From contig NZ_CANLXP010000009.1 of assembly GCF_947495145.1 (NCBI RefSeq), positions 1 to 64,000 of the forward strand: 64,000 nt of DNA, written 5' to 3'. The notes beneath the pieces were generated by a model. The model did not search any database. It was not told the DNA's origin and saw only the letters and a program-made list of their open reading frames with translations. Below, piece after piece: positions 1 through 8,637 of this stretch (position 1 is the stretch's first letter; each line of letters begins with the position of its first letter). Position numbers and translations under genes: made by a program. The stretch comes from an uncultured Arthrobacter sp. Lineage in GTDB: Bacteria; Actinomycetota; Actinomycetes; Actinomycetales; Micrococcaceae.

Positions 1-150
1 CGCGCATTCACAGGAAACAACTTGACCATCAAACGCTCCATCAATCAGAGCGTTGCTTCGACCATATGACTTTGCCAGAGGCATTAGGGGCGTGTCCTGC
101 CAACTCACAGGTGGGTGTCTCTTGCACAGCGGGCCGGGAGCCTGCATACT

Positions 151-169
151 AAACGAACGCAATTCGTTT
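151..169. promoter_or_regulatory. Candidate operator upstream of the APC permease
   Basis: A 7-bp inverted repeat AAACGAA / TTCGTTT with a 5-nt spacer lies about 100 nt before the permease start. The first 269 nt of the window otherwise show no convincing gene. The repeat looks like a regulator site, but no regulator gene is adjacent, so its role is inference. Confidence 0.3.
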
Positions 170-269
170 TATGGAATCCAGGTGATAGTGGAGAACCCGC
201 TCCGCACATGGCGGTCCTCACCGGAGAACCAGACTCCCAAACAATTCCTAACAAAGAGGTAAGGAACCC

Positions 270-1811
270 ATGAGCACTATGAAAGTGCGCACCGGCGCTC
301 CAGACAGCACACCCAAGTACTCCGGCAAGGGACTGAAAACGGGGCAGCTCGGCCTGCTCGCCGTCGTCGTCATCGGTATCTCCACCATTGCACCGGCCTA
401 CGTCCTCACCAGTACGCTCGGTCCGACCGTGCAGAGCATCGGTGTGCACCTTCCGGCGATCTTCATTGTCGGGTTCATCCCGATGTTCCTGGTGGCGCTG
501 GGGTACCGCGAACTGAACGCGGACAGCCCGGACAGCGGAACCACCTTCACCTGGGTGACCAAGGCCTTCGGTCCCTACATCGGCTGGATCGGCGGTTGGG
601 GGCTGCTGGCAGCGAACATCATCGTGCTGTCCAACCTGGCCGGCGTCGCCGTCGACTTCTTCTACCTGTTCCTCGCCCAGCTCACCGGGCAGGACGCGAT
701 CGCGGACCTTACCGGCATCCGGTGGCTGAACATCCTGACCTGCCTGGTGTTCGTCGGAGCTGCAGTCTGGGTTTCGTGCCGCGGTGTCAAGACCACCAAG
801 GCCGTGCAGTACGCGCTCGTGGGGCTTCAGGTCGGCGTGCTCGCGTGGTTCGTGATCGCCGCATTCAGCCGGATCCAGCAGGGCGCTGCTGCCGACACCA
901 TTGCCTTCAGCTGGGACTGGTTCAACCCCTTCGCCATCGAGAGCTTCTCCGCCTTCGCGCTGGGGCTGTCGCTGTCCATCTTCGCGTTCTGGGGCTGGGA
1001 CGTCTGCCTTACCGTGAGCGAGGAATCCCGGAACGGGAAGCGCACCGCAGGCCGGGCAGCGACCTGGACCGCCGTCGTCGTGCTGGGAATCTACCTGCTC
1101 GGCGCTATCGCAACGGTGATGTTCGCCGGTATTGGTACCGAGGGCCTTGGGCTCAACAACGCTGACATCTCAGAGAACGTCTTCGCGGCGCTCGCAGCTC
1201 CGGTCATGGGGCCGTTCGCCATCCTGCTCTCGCTCGCCGTGCTCTCCAGCTGCGCCGCGTCGCTGCAGTCAACCTTCCTTTCCCCGGCCCGCAGCCTGCT
1301 GGCGATGGGTTACTACAAGGCGCTGCCGCAGAAGTTTGCCACAGTGCATCCGACGTACCGCTCGCCGGTGTTCGCCACCGTTGTTGCCGGCGTCATCTCC
1401 GCAGGCTTCTACTCGCTCATGCGCGTCATCAGCGACAACGTCCTTAACGACACCATCATGGCGCTCGGCCTGATGATCTGCTTCTACTACGGCCTGACCG
1501 CGCTGGCGTGCGTCTGGTACTTCCGCCGGACGGCGTTCACTTCAGCACGGAACTTCGTGTTCCGCCTCCTTGCGCCCCTGCTCGGCGGAACCGGCCTTGT
1601 AATCGTGTTCCTGCAGACCGCCGTTGACAGCTGGGATCCAGCCTTCGGCAGCGGCTCGGAAATCTTCGGGGTGGGACTGGTGTTTGTGATCGGTGTCGGA
1701 ATCATCGCCCTCGGCGTACTGGTGATGTTCATCGTCCGCCGCTCGCATCCCGGGTTCTTCCGTGGGGAAACCTTGCGCCGCGACACCCCGGCGCTGGAGG
1801 TGGCCGAGTAG
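270..1811 (+). CDS. APC family amino acid permease
   Basis: A 513-residue polytopic membrane protein of the amino acid-polyamine-organocation superfamily, expected to import an amino acid or amine across the cytoplasmic membrane by cation symport. About 12 hydrophobic segments are visible. The first is preceded by a short charged N-terminus, and its ISTIAPAYVLTSTLG stretch corresponds to the family's unwound TM1 substrate site. The ATG start has a GAGGTAAGG ribosome site just upstream. It stands alone, with the convergent rarD-like gene ending directly after its stop codon. Substrate cannot be told from sequence. The family call is strong. Confidence 0.9.
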   Translation: MSTMKVRTGAPDSTPKYSGKGLKTGQLGLLAVVVIGISTIAPAYVLTSTLGPTVQSIGVHLPAIFIVGFIPMFLVALGYRELNADSPDSGTTFTWVTKAFGPYIGWIGGWGLLAANIIVLSNLAGVAVDFFYLFLAQLTGQDAIADLTGIRWLNILTCLVFVGAAVWVSCRGVKTTKAVQYALVGLQVGVLAWFVIAAFSRIQQGAAADTIAFSWDWFNPFAIESFSAFALGLSLSIFAFWGWDVCLTVSEESRNGKRTAGRAATWTAVVVLGIYLLGAIATVMFAGIGTEGLGLNNADISENVFAALAAPVMGPFAILLSLAVLSSCAASLQSTFLSPARSLLAMGYYKALPQKFATVHPTYRSPVFATVVAGVISAGFYSLMRVISDNVLNDTIMALGLMICFYYGLTALACVWYFRRTAFTSARNFVFRLLAPLLGGTGLVIVFLQTAVDSWDPAFGSGSEIFGVGLVFVIGVGIIALGVLVMFIVRRSHPGFFRGETLRRDTPALEVAE

Positions 1812-2777
1812 CTAGGCGCTCGCGGGCAGCTGTTGCAGCTCGCGCTTGTGGGGCCTCGCGTTCTTCCGCACCGTACGAACCATGTCCACGGTGAGGAGCG
1901 CGAGGCCCACCCATACCAGTCCAAAACCGATCCACCGCTCCAGCGGCATCTCCTCACGGAACACCGTCAAGGCCAGGATGAACTGAAGGATCGGCGCCAG
2001 GTACTGCAGCATCCCGATGGTGGTCAGCGGAAGCCGGCGGGCCGCTGCTCCAAAGAAAATCAGCGGCACCGCGGTGATGATTCCCGACGCCGCCATGATC
2101 CAGAAGTGGCCCGGGCCCTCAGTGGTCAGCGTTGCGCCGCCGGACAGGGCCAGCCAGATCATGACAGCCGCCGCGATCGGTGTCAGCACCGCCGTCTCGA
2201 TGCTCAGACTGGACACCGCGTCGACACTCGGCCCCACCCGCTTCTTCACGAAGCCGTAAAAGCCGAACGAAAACGCCAGGGCAAGGGCGATCCACGGGAC
2301 GTTCCCGTACCCCACCGCAAGGACGATGACGGCGACAAGCCCCATTCCGACGGCCGCCCACTGCAGTGGGCGCAGCTTTTCCCGCAGCACGAGCACCCCG
2401 AGAAGTACCGACACGATGGGGTTGATGAAGTAGCCCAGCGAGGCCTCAATGGCGTGGCCGTTGGTGACACCGTAGGTATAGACGAGCCAGTTCACGGCAA
2501 TGAGGAGCCCGGCCACGGTAAGGGTGCCCAGTATTCTGGGATTGGTGACGGCGGTGCGGAGCGTGCCCCACGACCGCAGAACGGTCAGCAGGAGGGCGCA
2601 GAAAATCAGCGACCACAGAACCCGGTTCGCCACAATCTCCACGGCGGTGGCGGGCAGCAGAATAAGGAAGTACAGGGGGAGCATGCCCCACAGGCCGTAG
2701 GCGCCGATACCAAAGAGGACGCCCGTGGCGTTCTCGCTGCGGGCAGGGCGCGGACTGGTAAGGGGGGTGCGGCTCAC
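1812..2777 (-). CDS. rarD: RarD-type EamA/DMT transporter
   Basis: A 321-residue drug/metabolite transporter superfamily protein with ten predicted membrane helices in two EamA halves. The N-terminal half has the RarD-like GIGAYGLWGMLPLYF and ANRVLWSL stretches, and the middle has EASLGYFINPIVSVLLG. RarD proteins are annotated as permeases related to chloramphenicol resistance, but the physiological substrate is unknown. The start is taken at a GTG at 2777, and no strong ribosome site is visible. The 3' end abuts the end of the upstream permease, so the two genes converge. Confidence 0.88.
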   Translation of the reverse strand: MSRTPLTSPRPARSENATGVLFGIGAYGLWGMLPLYFLILLPATAVEIVANRVLWSLIFCALLLTVLRSWGTLRTAVTNPRILGTLTVAGLLIAVNWLVYTYGVTNGHAIEASLGYFINPIVSVLLGVLVLREKLRPLQWAAVGMGLVAVIVLAVGYGNVPWIALALAFSFGFYGFVKKRVGPSVDAVSSLSIETAVLTPIAAAVMIWLALSGGATLTTEGPGHFWIMAASGIITAVPLIFFGAAARRLPLTTIGMLQYLAPILQFILALTVFREEMPLERWIGFGLVWVGLALLTVDMVRTVRKNARPHKRELQQLPASA

Positions 2778-2948
2778 ATGCGTGCCAACCGCCGTCGTGC
2801 CGTTCCTATTCCGGGTGCCCGCGGGTGAGCCTCGCCACTGGTTTCGACGCTGATCGAACGGGGGATTTAGAATAGGAAACTGTGCGCTAATGTGTAGGCG
2901 TTTGTCATCCCGGGAAGCCCCAGGTAATCCACCAGGAAGAAGGCATCA

Positions 2949-4385
2949 GTGTCCAGCACGACGTCGGTCCGTCCACTTCGGGTCGCCATCATCGGCGCAG
3001 GCCCGGCCGGTGTCTATGCCGCAGACATCCTGACGAAGTCGCAGGAGGTCAAGGGCGGAGACTTCGAAGTTTCCATCGACCTGTTCGACCACTACCCGGC
3101 GCCGTACGGTCTCATCCGCTACGGTGTGGCACCTGACCACCCGCGGATCAAGGGCATCGTCACAGCCCTGCACAAAGTCCTGGACCGCGGGGACATCCGC
3201 TTCCTCGGCAACGTCAACTACGGCCGTGACCTCACATTGAAAGACTTCCGCACCTTCTACGATGCCGTCATCTTCGCCACCGGCGCGGTCAAGGATGCCG
3301 ATCTCAACATCCCGGGCGTAGACCTTGAGGGCTCCTTCGGGGGAGCGGATTTTGTCTCCTGGTATGACGGGCACCCCGACGTTGACCGCGACTGGCCGCT
3401 CGATGCCAGCCAGGTCGCCGTGATCGGCAACGGCAACGTGGCGCTGGACATCGCCCGCGTCCTCTCGAAGCACGCAGATGACCTCTTGGTCACCGAAATT
3501 CCCTCGAACGTCTATGCTGCGTTGAAGAAGTCGCCGGTGACGGACGTCCACGTCTTCGGTCGCCGTGGTCCCGCGCAGGTGAAGTTCACTCCGCTGGAGC
3601 TCCGCGAACTTTCCCACTCCCGCGATGTCGATATTGTGCTGTACCCGGAGGACTTCGACTTTGACGAGGCTTCCGAACAGCAGATCGCCAGCAACAACCA
3701 GACCAAGACGATGGTCAAGACGCTGACCAACTGGCTGGTCGAGCAGCCCGAAGACCCGGCCGAGTTCACCGCGTCGCGGCGCCTTCACCTCCACTTCCTG
3801 CACAGCCCGGTCGAGATCACCGATGCGCCCGAGGCACCGGGCAAGGTTGCGAATATCCGCTTCGAACGCACCCGCCTCAACGGCAGCGGCTCCGTCGAGG
3901 GCACCGGTGAATTTCTCGACTACCCGGTGCAGGCGGTTTACCGGGCCATCGGTTACTTCGGTTCGGAGCTGCCGGAAGTCGGTTATGACGAGCAGAACGG
4001 CGTCATTCCCAACGAGGGCGGACGGGTCATCGACGAATCCGGCAACGCTGTCCCGGGCATCTACTGCACCGGCTGGATCAAGCGCGGCCCCGTCGGCCTG
4101 ATCGGCCACACCAAGGGTGACGCCCTCGAGACTATCGGTTACCTCCTCGAAGACCGCCTGAACCTGCCGCCGGCCGAGCATCCGTCGGAAGACGCCATCA
4201 TCAACCTTCTGGAGGAGCGCGGCGTCCGCTACACCACCTGGGAAGGTTGGCTGAAGCTGGATGCCCATGAGCTGAAGTTGGGCGCGAACTACATGCACGA
4301 CGGCGACAGCCTCCCGGAGCTGGTCCGCGAGCGTGTGAAGCTGGTTCCGCGTGAGGACATGATCGCGATTTCCCGCGGGGAGTAG
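2949..4385 (+). CDS. fprA: Ferredoxin/adrenodoxin-type NADP+ reductase (FprA-like)
   Basis: A 478-residue flavoprotein that moves electrons between NADPH and ferredoxin. The FAD-binding GAGPAG motif is at residues 16-21, followed by the family stretch DHYPAPYGLIRYGVAPDHP. An NADP-binding GNGNVALDIAR motif sits near residue 158. The C-terminal GWIKRGPVGLIGHTKGDA is typical of actinobacterial FprA and mitochondrial adrenodoxin reductase. The GTG start follows an AGGAAGAAGG ribosome site. A TAGAAT box at 2868-2873 is a possible -10. It is a single gene with no operon partner. Confidence 0.93.
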   Translation: MSSTTSVRPLRVAIIGAGPAGVYAADILTKSQEVKGGDFEVSIDLFDHYPAPYGLIRYGVAPDHPRIKGIVTALHKVLDRGDIRFLGNVNYGRDLTLKDFRTFYDAVIFATGAVKDADLNIPGVDLEGSFGGADFVSWYDGHPDVDRDWPLDASQVAVIGNGNVALDIARVLSKHADDLLVTEIPSNVYAALKKSPVTDVHVFGRRGPAQVKFTPLELRELSHSRDVDIVLYPEDFDFDEASEQQIASNNQTKTMVKTLTNWLVEQPEDPAEFTASRRLHLHFLHSPVEITDAPEAPGKVANIRFERTRLNGSGSVEGTGEFLDYPVQAVYRAIGYFGSELPEVGYDEQNGVIPNEGGRVIDESGNAVPGIYCTGWIKRGPVGLIGHTKGDALETIGYLLEDRLNLPPAEHPSEDAIINLLEERGVRYTTWEGWLKLDAHELKLGANYMHDGDSLPELVRERVKLVPREDMIAISRGE

Positions 4386-4521
4386 TTCCTCCCTGGGTCT
4401 TCGCGGGCCAGTTTGCCCGCGTTCTGTTCGCTGATCGGCCGATAGCCGGCGCGTCGGGATGCGACACGCACTCTGCTCCTCAGCACCCGGGCAATCCGGC
4501 ACGCTGAGGCGTGCGTTCTCT

Positions 4522-4549
4522 TGATATGCAAGCTCCCACTTGCGTATCA
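4522..4549. promoter_or_regulatory. Operator-like dyad before the ArsR-family gene
   Basis: Two 11-bp arms (4522-4532 and 4539-4549, TGATATGCAAG and CTTGCGTATCA) form an inverted repeat with one mismatch and a 6-nt spacer. It ends 7 nt before the regulator's start codon. Position and symmetry suggest the autoregulatory site of the ArsR-type repressor. Confidence 0.6.
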
Positions 4550-4556
4550 TGGAGGC

Positions 4557-4841
4557 ATGTCCGACGTCTTCCGTGCTCTCGACGACGAGACGAGGCGCAC
4601 CATCCTCGACGAACTTGCAGCGCGCGACGGCCAGACGCTGTTCGAAATCTGCTCCACGCTCACCATGCGCCACGGCGTTTCTAGCTCCCGGCAAGCGATC
4701 TCACAGCATCTCGCCGTGCTTGAGGCTGCGGGGCTCGTGGCAACTGAGCGGCGTGGGCGGTCCAAGTTTCATTACTTCAAGCCCGAGCCAATCGCGGAAA
4801 TTGCCCGACGGTGGCCTCCCGGAAAGAGGATTGACCAATGA
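4557..4841 (+). CDS. ArsR-family winged-helix regulator
   Basis: A 94-residue DNA-binding repressor. The N-terminus FRALDDETRRTILDEL and the recognition-helix region RQAISQHLAVLEAAGLV are classic for the ArsR/SmtB fold. No cysteine pair for metal sensing is visible in the recognition helix, so it is probably not a classical metal sensor. The ATG at 4557 is chosen because GGAGG lies just upstream and homologous proteins start at MSDVFRAL. An upstream in-frame start at 4521 would run through the operator. It overlaps the next gene by 4 nt, so the two are co-translated. Confidence 0.88.
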   Translation: MSDVFRALDDETRRTILDELAARDGQTLFEICSTLTMRHGVSSSRQAISQHLAVLEAAGLVATERRGRSKFHYFKPEPIAEIARRWPPGKRIDQ

Positions 4842-5251
4842 GAATCGCCATGACCAGTATCTTCGTCGACGACCAGCGCGCGGCGCTTGCCTTCTACACA
4901 GACGTCCTCGGTTTCGAGAAGCGCCACGACATCCCGATTGGGGACGACTTCTGGCTCACCGTTACCTCTCCCGAATCACCGGACGGGCCGGAGCTGCTCC
5001 TGGAACCGGCAGGTCATCCCGCCGTAAAGCCGTACCGCGACGCCCTCATTGAGGACGGGATTCCGCTGGCGCAGTTTGCCGTGGACAACCTCGCAGCCGA
5101 ACATGAACGGCTCACCAACCTCGGAGTGGTGTTCACCCAGCAACCGACTGACATTGGTGACGCCGTCATCGCCGTCCTGGATGATACCTGCGGCAACCTG
5201 ATCCAGCTCGTCGAGATGAAGCAGCCAGCGAACGACGGCGGCGCCGCCTGA
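4838..5251 (+). CDS. VOC (glyoxalase/bleomycin-resistance fold) protein
   Basis: A 137-residue vicinal-oxygen-chelate protein with two beta-alpha-beta-beta-beta modules. It resembles small VOC proteins often paired with ArsR-type regulators; the stretches FVDDQRAALAFYTDVLGF and VIAVLDDTCGNLIQLVEM mark the two halves. It may act as a lyase or dioxygenase, or bind a toxic ligand; the substrate is unknown. It is translationally coupled (ATGA overlap) to the upstream regulator, so both probably answer to the same ligand. Confidence 0.85.
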   Translation: MRIAMTSIFVDDQRAALAFYTDVLGFEKRHDIPIGDDFWLTVTSPESPDGPELLLEPAGHPAVKPYRDALIEDGIPLAQFAVDNLAAEHERLTNLGVVFTQQPTDIGDAVIAVLDDTCGNLIQLVEMKQPANDGGAA

Positions 5252-5282
5252 GGCAGGATGGTCCAGTCCTAGGAAGGTAAAC

Positions 5283-5314
5283 TTGCACAGCGTGCAAAGT
5301 TGCACGTAGTGTAA
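5283..5314. promoter_or_regulatory. Double TetR operator overlapping a leaderless promoter
   Basis: Two TTGCAC-N3-GTGCAA type sites lie 17 bp apart. The site at 5283-5297 is perfect. The site at 5300-5314 has one mismatch. A TAGTGT hexamer (5307-5312) ends exactly 6 nt before the GTG start and serves as a plausible -10, with TTGCAC at 5283-5288 as a -35. A TetR protein bound here would block its own promoter. Confidence 0.65.
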
Positions 5315-5318
5315 GTAT

Positions 5319-5945
5319 GTGACAGAACAGCAGATCAGCCGCCGCGAGCAGAACAAGCTCGAGACACGGCGGGCCATTGCCCAGGCGGCTCTCGACCTCG
5401 CGCGCACCCACGGTATGGGCGGGTTCACGGCAGAGCAGATTGCCGACCAGGCAAACGTCTCCCGCCGCACCTTCTTCAACTATTTCCATAGCCCGGAAGA
5501 AGCACTGATCGTTTCTACGGAGTCGTTCCTGGACCGGGCGGAAGCCGAGCTGGCTGCCCGTCCACAGAACGAACCCATCCTCGACGCCATGATCGCTGCG
5601 CTCGCCGCCACCACCAAGGTGGAAAACCTGAAGGACTGCGGCGACCTCTTCCGCATGGCCGCCGGGAATCCTGACCTTCTCGGCACTCACCTCCTCGCCT
5701 GGGAGCGGGCTGAAGCCCGCATCATCAGCGCAGTGGAGCACCGGCTGCGCGATCAGGCCTCAACACTTTATGTCCATGCACTGGTCGGTTCACTGCTCTC
5801 CTGCGCCAAGGCCGCAATGAGTGAGTGGGCATCAAGCGAAACCGCGGACAGCGGCAATGACAATAACGACGCGCAAAGCCTCGAGAACTCGATTGTCGCA
5901 ACGCTGACCATGCTGCGCGACGGCTTCTCCCGTCCTTTTTCCTAA
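5319..5945 (+). CDS. TetR-family regulator of the MMPL exporter
   Basis: A 208-residue TetR-type repressor. The N-terminal helix-turn-helix spans about residues 30-60, with TAEQIADQANVSRRTFFNYF as the recognition region. The rest is a ligand-binding helical domain. The GTG start has no Shine-Dalgarno sequence, and a TANNNT box lies 6 nt upstream, so the mRNA is probably leaderless. Two palindromes upstream fit autorepression. The MMPL transporter begins 31 nt downstream, so this protein very likely controls that exporter. Confidence 0.9.
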   Translation: MTEQQISRREQNKLETRRAIAQAALDLARTHGMGGFTAEQIADQANVSRRTFFNYFHSPEEALIVSTESFLDRAEAELAARPQNEPILDAMIAALAATTKVENLKDCGDLFRMAAGNPDLLGTHLLAWERAEARIISAVEHRLRDQASTLYVHALVGSLLSCAKAAMSEWASSETADSGNDNNDAQSLENSIVATLTMLRDGFSRPFS

Positions 5946-5976
5946 TCAAGCCTTCTAACCCAGGACGCACAACACC

Positions 5977-8532
5977 ATGGCATTCCTCCTGTACCGACTC
6001 GGTTCCTTCGCCTACCGCCGCCGCTGGTGGGTGGTGTCCGCCTGGCTGGCGATCATGCTCGCGGTGGGCGGCTCCGCCGTCGCCTTCTCCGGCACGCTGA
6101 GCAACAACTTCACCATCCCCGGCACTGAGTCCCAGCGGGTCCTCAACCAGCTCAAGGAGGAAATGCCCGAAGCCATCGGCGGCATGGGCACCATCGTCTT
6201 CCAGAGCACAGACGGCGAATTCACCCCGGAACAGCAGGGTGCTGTCAATGAGGCGCTCACCGACGTCGAGGGGCTCAACGGCGTCGAATCGGTTATTGAT
6301 CCCTTCGAGACCGCCGAACAGATTGCCGCCAGCCGCGAGGAGGTCGAGAGCGGCAGGGCCGAACTTGTTGCCGGCGCCCAAGAGCTAGCAGACGGTGCCG
6401 CCCAGCTCGACGCCGCCCAGGCGCAGCTCGATGAGCAGCGGGCGCAGTTCGAAGCAGGCAGGGCGTTCCTCCCCGCTCAGCAAGTCGAGGCCACTGAGGC
6501 GCAGCTCGACGCCGCCCAGGCCGAGATCGATGCCCAGCGCACGCAGCTCGACGAGGGCCAGGCCGAACTGGACGCCGCCCGCGTGGAACTCGAGCGTGGA
6601 GAGCGCCTCCTCGAGGCCTCTTCCGGAGTGCAGTTCGTGTCCGACGACGGCACCACCGCGGTTGCGAGTGTCCAGTTCACTACCGCGGTCGACGCAGTCA
6701 CTGTCGAGACCCGCGAGGCGGTCCAGGAAGCGGCCGACGCGGCGACCGAGGCCGGACTGAACGTCGAGTACAGCAAAGAGATCGTCCAGGACATCTCAGA
6801 GATATTCGGCCCGGCCGAAGTCATCGGCCTCCTGGTTGCTGCCATTGTCCTCATCGTCATGCTCGGAACACTCGTAGCCGCCGGCCTGCCGCTGTTGATG
6901 GCAATCGTCGGCGTCGGAGTCGGCGTTGGTATCACCTTCGCACTCACCGGACTCATCCAGATGAGCTCCATCTCACCGGTGCTCGCGCTGATGCTGGGCC
7001 TCGCCGTCGGAATCGACTATTCACTGTTCATCGTCAACCGCCACCGCACCCAGCTGCTGCGCGGCATGCCCCTGCAGGAATCCATCGCCCGTGCCACCGG
7101 CACTGCAGGCAACGCCGTCCTGTTCGCGGGTATCACGGTCATTATCGCGCTGGCCGCGCTCGCCGTCCCCGGCCTGCCGTTCCTCACCATCCTCGGACTG
7201 TCCGCAGCCGGAACCGTCGCCGTCGCTGTGCTTGTAGCGCTTACCCTGACGCCGGCGCTGCTCGGCTTCATGGGCCGCAAGGTCATCTCGAAGCGACGCT
7301 GGAAGACCGCGCACACCGCCCGCGAAGCAGAGGCCGACGAGCACACGGTTGATGACTCATACGCCGCCGGCCGCGGCTGGGGCGGCATCGTCACCCGGAA
7401 ACCGATCCTCACTGTGCTGGCCGGTGTCCTCGTGCTCGGTGTGCTGGCTCTGCCTGCGCTCCAACTGCGCGTCGGGCTGCCAGACGGCGGGTCCGAGCCG
7501 GCGGACTCCACAGCCTACCAGGCCTACACACTGGTGGGGGAGAAGTTCGGTGAAGGTACCAATGGTCCGCTGCTTGCCGTCGGTGAGCTGCCGGCAATCG
7601 AGGATGAGGGCGAGCGCACCGACCTCCAGCTCGACGTAGCCGATCGCCTTGCCGGTATTGACGACGTCGCGGCCGCTGTTCCTGCCGGTATCAGTGATGA
7701 CGGCCGCACGGCCATCTACCAGGTCATCCCCGAGAAGGGCCCCGCGAGTGAAAGCACCGAGCAACTCGTGCGAGACCTTCGCGCCGAGGCCGCCAGCATC
7801 GAGGACGCCACCGGCGTCACCGTGTCCGTCACCGGGCAGACCGCTGCGAACATCGACGTGTCCGCCAAGCTGATGGAGGCCATGCCGCTGTACCTGGGCA
7901 TCGTCGTCGGGCTGTCACTGATCCTGCTGCTCCTCGTCTTCCGCTCCATCCTCGTCCCGCTCATCGCGACCGCAGGCTTCCTGCTCTCGCTGATGGCGAG
8001 CTTCGGCGCCACCGTTGCGATTTACCAGTGGGGCTGGATGGGCGACTTCTTCGGGGTGAACAATCCCGGGCCCATCCTGAGCTTCCTGCCGATCATCCTG
8101 ATCGGCGTGCTCTTCGGCCTGGCCATGGACTACCAGATGTTCCTCGTCTCCGGCATGCGTGAGTCCTTCGTTCACGGTCGTCCCGCGAAGGAAGCTGTCC
8201 GCGTCGGATTCAGCCACGGTGCGAGGGTGGTGACCGCGGCCGCGATCATCATGGTGTCCGTGTTCGCGGGCTTCGTCTTCTCGCACCTGACCATGGTCCG
8301 GCCGATCGGCTTCGGCCTCGCGTTCGGAGTGCTGCTCGACGCGTTCGTTGTCCGGATGACCCTCATTCCGGCCGCCATGCACCTGCTCGGCCGCTCGGCC
8401 TGGTGGCTGCCGAAATGGCTGGACCGGATCCTCCCGGACGTCGATGTCGAGGGCGCCCGCCTGGTGGAGAAAACGGACGACGACGGCGCTCGCCAGGTTC
8501 CGTCGTCGGACCCCGTCACGACAGGGCGCTGA
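5977..8532 (+). CDS. MMPL/RND-family membrane exporter
   Basis: An 851-residue MMPL-family transporter, expected to use proton flux to export lipids, drugs or other hydrophobic compounds. It has one N-terminal helix, a large extracytoplasmic loop, a helix bundle (about residues 280-440), a second loop and a second bundle (about 630-800). The first loop contains a long Gln/Glu/Ala-rich coiled coil at about residues 115-215. The transmembrane motif GLAVGIDYSLFIVNRHR carries the family's charged GxxxDY signature, repeated in the second half as GLAMDYQMFLVSGMRE. It is co-transcribed with the TetR gene. Confidence 0.92.
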   Translation: MAFLLYRLGSFAYRRRWWVVSAWLAIMLAVGGSAVAFSGTLSNNFTIPGTESQRVLNQLKEEMPEAIGGMGTIVFQSTDGEFTPEQQGAVNEALTDVEGLNGVESVIDPFETAEQIAASREEVESGRAELVAGAQELADGAAQLDAAQAQLDEQRAQFEAGRAFLPAQQVEATEAQLDAAQAEIDAQRTQLDEGQAELDAARVELERGERLLEASSGVQFVSDDGTTAVASVQFTTAVDAVTVETREAVQEAADAATEAGLNVEYSKEIVQDISEIFGPAEVIGLLVAAIVLIVMLGTLVAAGLPLLMAIVGVGVGVGITFALTGLIQMSSISPVLALMLGLAVGIDYSLFIVNRHRTQLLRGMPLQESIARATGTAGNAVLFAGITVIIALAALAVPGLPFLTILGLSAAGTVAVAVLVALTLTPALLGFMGRKVISKRRWKTAHTAREAEADEHTVDDSYAAGRGWGGIVTRKPILTVLAGVLVLGVLALPALQLRVGLPDGGSEPADSTAYQAYTLVGEKFGEGTNGPLLAVGELPAIEDEGERTDLQLDVADRLAGIDDVAAAVPAGISDDGRTAIYQVIPEKGPASESTEQLVRDLRAEAASIEDATGVTVSVTGQTAANIDVSAKLMEAMPLYLGIVVGLSLILLLLVFRSILVPLIATAGFLLSLMASFGATVAIYQWGWMGDFFGVNNPGPILSFLPIILIGVLFGLAMDYQMFLVSGMRESFVHGRPAKEAVRVGFSHGARVVTAAAIIMVSVFAGFVFSHLTMVRPIGFGLAFGVLLDAFVVRMTLIPAAMHLLGRSAWWLPKWLDRILPDVDVEGARLVEKTDDDGARQVPSSDPVTTGR

Positions 8533-8538
8533 CCCGCC

Positions 8539-8583
8539 AACGCTCGGCATTCGTCTCACCTGGTGAGATGAATGCTGAGCGTT
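8539..8583. terminator. Terminator hairpin after the MMPL gene
   Basis: A 21-bp stem (8539-8559 with 8563-8583), perfect apart from two positions that form G-U pairs in the RNA, with a small loop. It follows the stop codon by 7 nt. It lacks a long T tract. Confidence 0.6.
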
Positions 8584-8637
8584 GTTACGGAATTACTACG
8601 ATTGACCGGTTAGTTTCCCCACGAAGGACACAAAGCC

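Noticed and set aside
2946-4694. 582-codon open frame on the minus strand opposite fprA
   Set aside because: It is an antisense shadow of a clear flavoprotein gene; no protein pattern and typical GC-driven openness.
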